Assembly (NCBI GenBank): GCA_946478645.1
Contig: CAMLCW010000054.1
Location: 1-19,383, forward strand
DNA from: an uncultured Variovorax sp.
GTDB taxonomy: Bacteria > Pseudomonadota > Gammaproteobacteria > Burkholderiales > Burkholderiaceae
Direction: 5' to 3'
Length of the DNA: 19,383 nt
Shown here: positions 1 through 7,900 of the stretch, in pieces
Layout: each line of letters begins with the position of its first letter
Position numbering within the stretch: position 1 is the stretch's first letter
Translations under genes and position numbers: made by a program
Notes under the pieces: generated by a model
Database searches by the model: none
Told to the model about the DNA's origin: nothing
The model's input: the letters and a program-made list of their open reading frames with translations, nothing else

Positions 1-1356
1 GACCGCATGACGCCGGCCTTCGAGCACCTGCTGCGCAACTGCGTGGCGCACGGCATCGAGGCGGCCGAAGCGCGCGCGCAGGCCGGCAAGGATCCGAGCG
101 GCCTGATCGTGATCGACCTGAGCCATGAAGGCAACGACGTGTCGGTGAGCTTCCGCGACGACGGCGCCGGCCTCGACCATGCGCGCATCGCCGAGCGTGC
201 ACAGGCCCTCGGCCTGATCGCGCCCGGCCAGGCGCTGTCGCCCGAGGAAGCGGCCGAGCTGATCTTCAAGCCCGGCTTCTCCACGGCCGACCAGGTGTCC
301 GAACTCGCCGGACGCGGCATCGGCATGGACGTGGTGCGCACGCAGGTCGCCGCGCTCGGCGGCCGCATCGAGACGCGCAGCGCGCCGGGGCAGGGCACCA
401 CCTTCAAGCTCGTGCTGCCGCTCACCACGGCGGTCACCCACGTGGTGATGCTGCGCGCGGGCGAGGTGTCGATCGGCGTGCCGTCGAACCTCGTGGAGCT
501 GGTGCAGCGCGTGAGCGGTACCGAACTCGAATCGGCCTACCTGCACGGCAGCCATCCGTTCGGCAGCGAACAGGTGCCGTTCTACTGGGCCGGCGCGCTG
601 CTGCAAGCCTCGTCGCGCAGCGAACAGGCCGTGGGCCGGAACAACACCCTGGTCATCGTGCGCAGCGCCGCGCAGCGCGTGGGCCTGCACGTCGACGAAG
701 TGCTGGGCAACCAGGAAGTCGTCGTCAAGAACCTCGGTCCGCAGCTCGCGCGGCTGCCGGGCCTGGCGGGCATCTCGGTGCTGGCCTCGGGCGCGGTGGC
801 GCTGATCTACAACCCCGTGGCCCTGGCGGCCGTGCATGGCGAAGCGGCACGCGCGCGCCAGGCCGCTGCGCTGGCCGGGCCGGTGCACACCGGCGCAGCG
901 CCGCACGATGCGCTCGGTGCGCCGCGGGAACCCGCGGCATCGCTCGTGCCGCTGGCGCCGCTGGTCATGGTGGTGGACGACTCCATCACCGTGCGCCGCG
1001 TCACGCAGCGCCTGCTGCAGCGCGAAGGCTACCGGGTGTCGCTCGCGGCCGACGGCCTGCAGGCGCTCGAACGCCTGCAGCAGGAGCGTCCGGCCGTGGT
1101 GCTTTCCGACATCGAGATGCCGCGCATGGACGGCTTCGACCTGGCGCGCAACATCCGCGCGGACGCCGCGATGGCGGGGCTGCCGATCATCATGATCACC
1201 TCGCGCATCGCCGAGAAGCACCGGGACTATGCGCGCGCGCTCGGCGTGAACCACTATCTCGGCAAGCCCTATTCCGAAGACGAGCTGCTGCGGCTGGTTC
1301 GCGCCTACACGAGCGAGTCCGCGGCCCTGACGGCGGGCGCTGCTGAGCCGCGCTGA
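1..1356 (+). CDS. chpA: ChpA/PilL-type hybrid chemotaxis histidine kinase, C-terminal part (5' truncated)
   Basis: The reading frame is open from base 1, so the start and the usual N-terminal Hpt domains lie to the left of the window. Numbering codons from base 1, the order is a CheA-type HATPase (N box EHLLRNCVAHGIE near 8-20, G box DDGAGLD, and GRGIGMDVV), a CheW-like domain (about 145-280, including NQEVVVKNLGPQLARLPGL), an Ala-rich linker, and a receiver domain (about 320-440). The receiver keeps acidic D326/D327, phospho-acceptor D370 in SDIEMPRMDGF, T400 and K422. This domain order is that of ChpA/PilL, the kinase of the Pil-Chp system that controls type IV pilus twitching and surface sensing at the inner membrane. 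A Frz- or Wsp-like CheA hybrid is the alternative. The 3' end overlaps the convergent LuxR-type gene. Confidence 0.85.
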   Translation, partial: DRMTPAFEHLLRNCVAHGIEAAEARAQAGKDPSGLIVIDLSHEGNDVSVSFRDDGAGLDHARIAERAQALGLIAPGQALSPEEAAELIFKPGFSTADQVSELAGRGIGMDVVRTQVAALGGRIETRSAPGQGTTFKLVLPLTTAVTHVVMLRAGEVSIGVPSNLVELVQRVSGTELESAYLHGSHPFGSEQVPFYWAGALLQASSRSEQAVGRNNTLVIVRSAAQRVGLHVDEVLGNQEVVVKNLGPQLARLPGLAGISVLASGAVALIYNPVALAAVHGEAARARQAAALAGPVHTGAAPHDALGAPREPAASLVPLAPLVMVVDDSITVRRVTQRLLQREGYRVSLAADGLQALERLQQERPAVVLSDIEMPRMDGFDLARNIRADAAMAGLPIIMITSRIAEKHRDYARALGVNHYLGKPYSEDELLRLVRAYTSESAALTAGAAEPR

Positions 1357-2468
1357 GCGGGTTGCGGCGGCAGGCCCTCGCGGGCCTGCGGCGCGAGCAG
1401 CGCCATGCGCACCAGGTCGACCTGCCGCGTGCAGCCCATCTTTGCCATCAGCGCGCCGATCTGGCTGCGCACCGTGTGCACCGACACGCCTTGCGCGCGG
1501 GCGTGCTGCTTGGCGACCTGGCCGCTGATAAGCGCCGCCAGCACGCGCGCCTCGGCAGGCGTGATGCAGAAGCGGTGGCAGAGACTCTCTGTCGATGGCG
1601 CCGATGGCGAGCGGTCGAGGCGGATGCGCGCCAGCACCAGCGATTCCCCGCCCAGGCTCAGCTGTGGCGCAGCGCGCGCCAGTTCCAGCCCGTACGCGCC
1701 TGTCGCCGATTCCGGAAGGGCCAGGCTGACGCGCTGCTGCGAATCCGCCGCGAGCCGCAGGGCCGACGCCAGCGCCTGCCGCGTCGGGGCGTCCGGGTGC
1801 CAGAGCCGTTGGCCGCGCAGGCGCAGCAATGGCCCTGCGTCGAGGAACGCCTGCGTGCCTGCCGATGCGCGCAGCACGGTGCCGGTCGGGGTCAGCAGCA
1901 AGACCGCTTCGCCGAAGGCTGAGAAACTCGATTCGGCGCCGCCGAGCCACAGCTGCGCGCGAGCGTCGCGGCGCGCGAGCCACTGGCGCAGCCCCTGCGA
2001 GACGCGACGAATCGGCGTGCTGTCGAGCAGCCGGCGCGACTGGCCGGTGCTGCTGCGCTGCACCGTCAAGCCGCCGCGACGCCCCGGCCCCTGGTCGAGG
2101 ATGCACGCCAGCATCTGCCGCGCGCCGTGGCGGCACATGAAGTCGGCGTAGTAGACATTCTTCGAGAGAAAGGCCGACGAGAAGAGCTCGTGCGTGTCGA
2201 ACCAGCTCCCAGGCGCAGCGCCCAGCGTCGGCGGTATGAGGATGTCGTGGGCGCAGAAATGCCGCGTGTATTCGCGCTCCGCCGCCGCTGAGATGTTGAC
2301 CTGCTGAAAGCTCAGCAGCTCGCTGCCGCGCTCGAGCATGATGAAGGTGGCGCTGTCGCCGCCGATCACCTGCTGCATGCCGTGGAGCACGTCAGTCCAT
2401 GGTGGCTCGGGAGCGTCCAGGTGCGCGATCGCATCGAGCGTGCGGCGCAGCACGAGATTGCGGTCCAT
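1305..2468 (-). CDS. LuxR/GerE-family transcriptional regulator
   Basis: The protein has 387 residues. Residues 300-355 form a LuxR-type helix-turn-helix: ITPAEARVLAALISG, then GVSVHTVRSQIGALMAKMG, then RQVDLVRM. The N-terminal 200 residues look like a GAF/PAS-like sensor of the kind seen in Burkholderiales LuxR solos; no phospho-acceptor receiver motif is visible and I cannot name the ligand. The start at 2468 is chosen because GGAAGGG lies 5 bases upstream of the ATG; the frame is open further upstream (to 2585) but without a better site. A 32-residue Pro/Ala-rich tail follows the HTH, and its last codons overlap the 3' end of the kinase gene on the other strand by 52 bp. The target genes are unknown; the divergently transcribed lipoprotein gene is a natural candidate. 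Confidence 0.85.
   Translation of the reverse strand: MDRNLVLRRTLDAIAHLDAPEPPWTDVLHGMQQVIGGDSATFIMLERGSELLSFQQVNISAAAEREYTRHFCAHDILIPPTLGAAPGSWFDTHELFSSAFLSKNVYYADFMCRHGARQMLACILDQGPGRRGGLTVQRSSTGQSRRLLDSTPIRRVSQGLRQWLARRDARAQLWLGGAESSFSAFGEAVLLLTPTGTVLRASAGTQAFLDAGPLLRLRGQRLWHPDAPTRQALASALRLAADSQQRVSLALPESATGAYGLELARAAPQLSLGGESLVLARIRLDRSPSAPSTESLCHRFCITPAEARVLAALISGQVAKQHARAQGVSVHTVRSQIGALMAKMGCTRQVDLVRMALLAPQAREGLPPQPAQRGSAAPAVRAADSLV
1370..1389. terminator. GC-rich hairpin 14 bases past the chpA stop, possible terminator
   Basis: GCAGGCCC (1370-1377) and GGGCCTGC (1382-1389) form a perfect 8-bp stem with loop TCGC. There is no following T run, so it is not a classical intrinsic terminator. 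It lies inside the C-terminal tail of the convergent LuxR-type gene and may help end the chpA transcript, or it may be chance in GC-rich coding sequence. Confidence 0.3.
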
Positions 2469-2504
2469 GCGATCCCTTCCATCGGCGGTGATCAGGCGTT
2501 CTCT

Positions 2505-2537
2505 CCCCAGGGCATGGTGCGCGTCCACGCCCTGGGG
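2505..2537. promoter_or_regulatory. Inverted repeat in the divergent luxR-type/lipoprotein gap
   Basis: CCCCAGGGC (2505-2513) and GCCCTGGGG (2529-2537) are perfect 9-bp arms. After one mismatch the pairing continues with TGG/CCA, leaving a 7-base centre TGCGCGT. The site lies 37-69 bp upstream of the regulator start and about 155 bp upstream of the lipoprotein start. It could be an operator for the LuxR-type protein or a hairpin in its 5' leader. The rest of 2469-2691 shows the lipoprotein RBS and no convincing -35/-10 pair. Confidence 0.4.
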
Positions 2538-2691
2538 TGTCAACGCAGCGGGGTACCCCCTACCCGTTCGACCGTGTTCGCGCATCCTGCAATTGGATGA
2601 TGCGGTGTGCAGGACGTCCTTCCAAACTGTTGAGAACGAAGGTTTGCATTTCGGCCGACCTCGTACCCCTCACAACCTGGAGGCAATGAGC

Positions 2692-4311
2692 ATGCATATC
2701 CGATTCAACAGAGCGGCCGTTCCGTCGGCCTGCGCAGGATTCCTGCTGGCGCTGTCCGCCTGCGGCGGCGGAGGCGGCGGGGGCGGCGGCGGTTTTCCGC
2801 CTTTCGGCCCAGGCGGTGTGTCACCGCCTCCCGGGCCAGTCACCGTGTCTGGCAAGGTGGTGGTGCAAGGCCCGGTGAGCGGCGCACGGGTCTGCGTCGA
2901 CCGCAACCGCAACGGGGCTTGCGACGAGGGCGAGCCCGCAGCGGCCAAGACCGGCGCCGACGGCGCGTACAGCCTTGCCTATACGCCGGGCGATGCGGTG
3001 GCCGAGGCCGACCTGGCGGCCGCGCCGCTGGTGGCGCAGGTCGACGGCGGCAACGCCTCGCTGCCATCGTTCTCGGAGCCGTTCACGATGAGCGCGCCCG
3101 CGGGCCGCCGCGCACAGGTCAACCCGCTGACCACGCTGGTGCAGGCCGGCGTGGCGGCCGGCCTGTCGCGCGAGCGGGCCGAGGCGCTCGCGGTGCTGCA
3201 GCTCGGCCTGCCCGATGCCGCCCAGCTCTATGACTACCAGGACGTGCCGGTGACCGATCCGGGCCGCTTCGAGGACAACGCCTTCACCGCGGCGCTGGTG
3301 ACGGCCGATGCGCTGCACAGCGGCGTGCCATTGCGCCTGCTCGATCCCGCCACCTACACGCCGGTGGCCACGAGCCAGCTCGCACGGCTCGACTTTGCGC
3401 GTCCCGACCACTACATCGCGCGCACCTATCCCACCGACGGGGTGCCCGACCAGGCCACCGGCAGGCTGAGGCTCAGCGATGCGCGCGAGGGCCTGACCAA
3501 CGGCGCGCCGACCGGCCGCGACACGCTCTACACCTCCGTGCAACTGGGCCCGAACGGCTGGGTGCGCTGCGACGAGAACGCCGAATTCACCACCACGCTC
3601 GGCACCCCGAGCCGCAGCGACTACTGCGCCGGCAGTACGCGCAGCCTCGCCCACACGGCGGTCACCGACATTTCGGGCCGCAAGATGGCCGAAGTGGTCG
3701 CCGAGATGCAGGCCGCCGATGGCAATTCGATCTTCGGCGTCGATCCGGCCGTGGCCTTCGTCGATCCCGAAGCCACGTTCCCGGCCGGCTCGCAGCTGCG
3801 CTACCGACGCGGCGTCGAGCTGACCCAGCCGTACGCGATCAACATCGCCAACGCATCCGAGCGCACCGGGTTCGCCAACCTCGAAGGGTTCATGGCGGCA
3901 TTTCCGGCCGGAGGCGTCGTGCTGCCGGCCGGCACGGGCACCGCCAGCCTGGGGCTGCTGAACGTCGAGCAGACGCGCTTGCTGCGCGTGGCCTTCACCG
4001 GCCCCACCAGCGTGCAGTACTACGCCTGCAACTTCGACGCGGTGACAACGGGGTACGACAGCTGCGTGGCCGCAGAGACCGGCACGGTCGCGATCCGCAC
4101 CGAGGGCGGCGCGCGCGCGCTGGTCTTCGACGGCGGTCGTCCGCCGAGCACCGTGCCGACGCTGCGCAGCTTCGGCGAGTACAACGGCGCCGTCCATGTG
4201 GTGCGTGCCACCAAGCCCGATGCGGCTTACAACATCAGCACCGCACGGCGCCTCAACGGCGTGGCCTGGGAAGCGATGAAGCCGCAGCTCGGCATCGGGG
4301 GTGCACCGTGA
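2692..4311 (+). CDS. Poly-glycine lipoprotein with an EF-hand-like loop, function unknown
   Basis: The protein has 539 residues and a lipoprotein signal: a basic start (HIRFNR), a hydrophobic stretch, and lipobox LSAC with Cys24 as the predicted lipidation site. Ten glycines (25-34) and a Pro/Gly linker follow directly. Residues about 50-95 resemble a carboxypeptidase-regulatory/SdrD-like beta domain. They contain DRNRNGACDEGE (70-81), whose D1, N3, N5, G6 and E12 fit a calcium-binding EF-hand loop. The remaining 440 residues hold several Cys (for example YYACNFDAVTTGYDSC) and match no family I recognise. The ATG at 2692 is preferred because GGAGG (2679-2683) is 8 bases upstream; the ATG at 2686 is only 2 bases from it. 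The frame extends upstream to 2338, antisense to the LuxR-type gene, but that part is not credible. The predicted location is the outer membrane. Confidence 0.8.
   Translation: MHIRFNRAAVPSACAGFLLALSACGGGGGGGGGGFPPFGPGGVSPPPGPVTVSGKVVVQGPVSGARVCVDRNRNGACDEGEPAAAKTGADGAYSLAYTPGDAVAEADLAAAPLVAQVDGGNASLPSFSEPFTMSAPAGRRAQVNPLTTLVQAGVAAGLSRERAEALAVLQLGLPDAAQLYDYQDVPVTDPGRFEDNAFTAALVTADALHSGVPLRLLDPATYTPVATSQLARLDFARPDHYIARTYPTDGVPDQATGRLRLSDAREGLTNGAPTGRDTLYTSVQLGPNGWVRCDENAEFTTTLGTPSRSDYCAGSTRSLAHTAVTDISGRKMAEVVAEMQAADGNSIFGVDPAVAFVDPEATFPAGSQLRYRRGVELTQPYAINIANASERTGFANLEGFMAAFPAGGVVLPAGTGTASLGLLNVEQTRLLRVAFTGPTSVQYYACNFDAVTTGYDSCVAAETGTVAIRTEGGARALVFDGGRPPSTVPTLRSFGEYNGAVHVVRATKPDAAYNISTARRLNGVAWEAMKPQLGIGGAP
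2764..2793 (+). repeat. GGC-rich tract encoding ten glycines after the lipobox Cys
   Basis: Ten consecutive Gly codons (mostly GGC, with single GGA, GGG and GGT) follow the lipidated Cys codon at 2761-2763. Such Gly spacers are frequent after the lipobox in Burkholderiales lipoproteins. The imperfect repeat could vary in length between strains. Confidence 0.7.
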
Positions 4312-4715
4312 GCCGCGCAGGGGTGCCGGGCCGGCTGTGGGCGGGCGGCGGCGCCGCGGCGCTGGCCCTGGCCACCGCCGGGCTGGCCGCGGCGCAGCCG
4401 GTCGAGGGCATGGAAGGCGACTGGAAAGTGAGCATCACGCTCAAGAGCGGCCGGCAGGTCGATGCACAGCTGCAGCTGCAGGCGAGCGGCGGCACCTGGC
4501 GCACGCTGGCGCAGAACACCAGCGACCCGTGCGTCGGTGTGCCCACGCCCACACAGTGGCGTCGCATCGACAGCGGCGTCTACGAGCTGCACCTGCAGGG
4601 CAGCAAGGCGCTCACTGGCTGCCGCGACAACCTCATCACCTTCCAGAAAGTCGACGCCGGCACCCTGAAGGGACAGTCCGACACGGGCGCGCAGATCGTG
4701 CTGACGCGCCGTTGA
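4308..4715 (+). CDS. Small exported protein of unknown function
   Basis: The protein has 135 residues. The N-terminus is a signal peptide: a few basic residues, a hydrophobic Ala/Leu core, and an AAA|Q-type cleavage site after about residue 29. The mature part of about 106 residues is rich in beta-type sequence and has two cysteines (C75 and C105) that could form a disulfide in the periplasm. The GTG start at 4308 overlaps the lipoprotein stop as GTGA, which implies translational coupling; the preceding run of G residues is only a weak ribosome site, and a later ATG at 4410 would destroy the signal peptide. I do not recognise a family. Coupling to the upstream lipoprotein suggests that the two products work in the same envelope process. 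Confidence 0.7.
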   Translation: MSRAGVPGRLWAGGGAAALALATAGLAAAQPVEGMEGDWKVSITLKSGRQVDAQLQLQASGGTWRTLAQNTSDPCVGVPTPTQWRRIDSGVYELHLQGSKALTGCRDNLITFQKVDAGTLKGQSDTGAQIVLTRR

Positions 4716-4730
4716 GCGCGGGGCGGGTCC

Positions 4731-4744
4731 GCGCCGCGCGGCGC
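4731..4744. terminator. GC palindrome after the small exported protein gene
   Basis: GCGCCGCGCGGCGC is a perfect 14-base palindrome starting 15 bases after the stop at 4715. It can fold, but it has no loop bases to spare and no T run follows. It may contribute to termination before the putA control region, or it may be a chance GC tract. Confidence 0.2.
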
Positions 4745-4798
4745 CGCGGGCGGGCAGGCTTTCATCGCGCATTGATGAGCAAGTTCAGCTCTCGCATG

Positions 4799-4812
4799 GA
4801 AAAGTTGCAACC
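4799..4812 (+). promoter_or_regulatory. PutA operator-like site 1, upstream of putA
   Basis: GAAAAGTTGCAACC contains GTTGCA, the published E. coli PutA operator core, inside the 8-base palindrome GTTGCAAC (4804-4811). It differs by one base from the internal site at 5142-5155. It lies about 90 bp before the putA start and 33 bp before site 2. Binding by this PutA is inferred from its RHH domain. Confidence 0.6.
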
Positions 4813-4831
4813 CACGGGTTTTCACCGGCAA

Positions 4832-4845
4832 TAAAAGGTGCAACC
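4832..4845 (+). promoter_or_regulatory. PutA operator-like site 2, upstream of putA
   Basis: TAAAAGGTGCAACC differs from the internal site at 5142-5155 by one base and carries TGCAAC, the complement of the GTTGCA core. It lies 56 bp before the putA ATG. The 33-bp offset from site 1 is close to three helical turns, so both sites would face the same side of the DNA. No strong -35/-10 pair could be fixed in this gap; TAGATT at 4851-4856 is a weak -10 candidate. Confidence 0.6.
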
Positions 4846-4901
4846 AGGCGTAGATTCGCAGCCTTCGGGTTCGAACTCCACTGCTTGTCAACTTCCTGTC
4901 C

Positions 4902-7900
4902 ATGAGTACCACGCTAGGCATCAAGGTCGATGAAACCCTCCGGCAGCGGCTGAAGGACGCCGCCCAGCGCACCGATCGCACCGTGCACTGGCTCATCAAA
5001 CAATCCATCCTGCACTACCTCGAGCGCGTCGAAGCCCAGGGCGGGCTGCCCGACGCCGCGGCGCCCGAGGCCATGGCCGCGGCCGCGGCCGCGGCGGCGG
5101 TCGATCCGGACGAGACGGTTGCACCTTTTCAGCCATCGACAGAAAAGGTGCAACCTTTTCTGGAATTCGCCGGCAGCGTCGGGCCGCAGACGGTGCTGCG
5201 CGCGGCCGTGACGGCGGCCTATCGGCGGCCCGAGCCCGAATGCCTGCCGCTGCTGATCGCGCAGGCGCGTGTGCCGGACGCCGATCTGGCGCGCCGCATC
5301 CAGGCGCTCGCCGCGCGGCTGGTCCAGTCGCTGCGCGACCAGGGGCAGGGCGGCGGCGTCGAAGGGCTGATCCACGAGTTCTCGCTGTCCAGCCAGGAAG
5401 GCGTGGCGCTGATGTGCCTGGCCGAGGCGCTCTTGCGCATTCCCGACCGGGCCACGCGCGACGCGCTGATCCGCGACAAGATCAGCAAGGGCGACTGGCG
5501 CGCCCACGTCGGCCAGTCGCCGTCGGTGTTCGTCAATGCCGCCACCTGGGGCCTGCTGCTGACGGGCCGGCTGGTGTCGACCAACAGCGAGCGCGGGCTG
5601 TCGAGCGCGCTCGGCCGGCTGATCGGCAAGGGCGGCGAGCCGCTGATCCGCAAGGGCGTCGACATGGCGATGCGGATGATGGGCGAGCAGTTCGTCACCG
5701 GCGAGTCCATCGGCGAGGCGCTGGCCAACAGCCGGCGCCATGAGACGCAGGGCTTCCGCTATTCGTACGACATGCTGGGCGAGGCGGCCACCACCGCCGA
5801 GGACGCCGAGCGCTATTTCGCCTCGTACGAGCAGGCGATCCATGCCATCGGCAAGGCCGCGGCGCGGCGCGGCATCTACGAAGGCCCGGGCATCTCCGTC
5901 AAGCTCTCGGCGCTGCATCCGCGCTATGCGCGCGCCCAGCAGGAGCGCGTCATGGCCGAGCTGCTGCCGCGGTTGCGTGCGCTGGCGCTGCTGGCACGGG
6001 GCTACGACATCGGCCTGAACATCGACGCCGAAGAGGCCGACCGGCTCGAGCTCTCGCTGGACCTGCTCGAGGCGCTGTGCCGCGACGAGGCGCTGGCCGG
6101 CTGGAACGGCATCGGCTTCGTCGTGCAGGCGTACCAGAAGCGCTGCCCCTACGTGATCGACTGGCTGATCGACCTCGCGCGGCGCAGCCGCCACCGGCTG
6201 ATGGTGCGGCTGGTGAAGGGCGCCTACTGGGACAGCGAAATCAAGCGCGCCCAGATCGACGGGCTCGAGGGCTATCCGGTGTTCACGCGCAAGGTGCACA
6301 CCGACGTGTCGTACCTGGCCTGCGCACGCAAGCTGCTGGCCGCGCCCGATGCGGTGTACCCGCAGTTCGCCACCCACAACGCGCAGACGCTGGCCGCGAT
6401 CTACCACCTGGCGGGCGAGAACTACTACCCCGGCCAGTACGAGTTCCAGTGCCTGCACGGCATGGGCGAGCCGCTCTACGGCCAGGTCACCGGCAAGGTG
6501 GCCGACGGCAAGCTCGGCCGGCCCTGCCGCATCTACGCGCCGGTCGGCACGCACGAGACGCTGCTCGCCTACCTGGTGCGCCGGCTGCTCGAGAACGGCG
6601 CCAACACCTCGTTCGTGAACCGCATCGCCGACGAGGCCGTGCCGATCGACGAACTGGTGGCCGATCCGGTGGCCGAGGCGCAGGCGATCGAACCCGTCGG
6701 GCAGCCGCATCCGCTGATTCCGCTGCCGGCGCAGCTGTACGCCGCCGCGCGCACCTCACCGGCACGACCCAATTCGATCGGGCTCGACCTGTCGAACGAA
6801 CAGCGCCTGGCCTCGCTCGCGGCGGGGCTGCTGGCCAGCGCGAGCGAACCCTGGCAGGCCGGCCCGATGCTGGAGGGCGCGACGCCCTTCGATCCCGCGC
6901 GCGCCGTGGCGGTGCTGAATCCGGCCGACCGGCGCGACCTCGTGGGCTACGCGATGGATGCCGGCCCCGCGGAGGTCGAGGCGGCGCTGGCGGCGGCGCA
7001 GGCCTGCGCGCCCATCTGGCAGGCCACGCCGGTCTCGGAGCGCGCCGCCTGCCTGCGGCATGCGGCGGCACTGTTCGAGGAAGCCATGCCCCGGCTCATG
7101 GGCCTGGCCGTGCGCGAGGCCGGCAAGTCGCTGCCCAACGCCATCGCCGAGGTGCGCGAGGCGGTGGACTTCCTGCGCTACTACGCGGCGCAGATCGAAA
7201 TGGGCTTTTCCAACGACACGCACCGCCCGCTGGGGCCGGTGCTCTGCATCAGCCCGTGGAACTTTCCGCTGGCGATCTTCACGGGCCAGGTGGCGGCGGC
7301 GCTGGCCGCCGGCAACACGGTGCTGGCCAAGCCGGCCGAACAGACGCCGCTCATCGCCGCCGAAGCGGTGCGCCTGCTGCATGCGGCCGGCGTGCCGGGC
7401 GGCGCGCTGCAGTTGCTGCCCGGCCCGGGCGAGCAGGTCGGTGCCGCGCTGGTGGCCGACGCGCGCGTGCGCGGCGTGCTGTTCACCGGCTCGACCGAAG
7501 TGGCGCGGCTGATCGCGCGGCAACTGGCCGAGCGGCTCGACCTGCGCGGGCAGGCGATTCCGCTCATCGCGGAAACCGGCGGACAGAACGCCATGGTGGT
7601 CGACTCCTCAGCGCTCGCCGAGCAGGTGGTGGCCGACGTGCTGCAGTCGGCCTTCGATTCGGCGGGCCAGCGCTGCTCGGCGTTGCGCCTCTTGTGCGTG
7701 CAGCAGGAGGCCGCGCCGCGGCTGCTCGACATGCTGCGCGGTGCCATGGCCGAACTGGCGCTGGGCAACCCCGACCGGCTCGAGACCGACGTCGGCCCGG
7801 TGATCGACGCCCAGGCGCAGGCCGGGATCGAGGCGCACGTGCAGCAGCTGGCCGACCGCGGCTGCAGCGTGTTCCGCGCGCCCCTCTCACCGGCACAGCA

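Noticed and set aside
2338..2691. Upstream extension of the lipoprotein frame
   Set aside because: It overlaps the start of the LuxR-type gene on the other strand and would bury the lipoprotein signal peptide.
3539..4032. Further TGCAAC hexamers at 3539-3544 and 4027-4032
   Set aside because: They lack the flanking AAAAG and CC and lie inside the lipoprotein gene. A 6-base core is expected by chance several times in this window.
4867..4879. GGGTTCGAACTCC resembling a tRNA T-loop
   Set aside because: No acceptor stem, D arm or anticodon arm can be drawn around it, so it is not a tRNA or an evident tRNA remnant. GTTCGAAC is simply an 8-base palindrome.
4914..6710. 598-codon open frame antisense to putA
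   Set aside because: Low-complexity product without motifs; GC-rich shadow of the real gene. The same applies to the antisense frames at 2821-4197 and 17656-19341.
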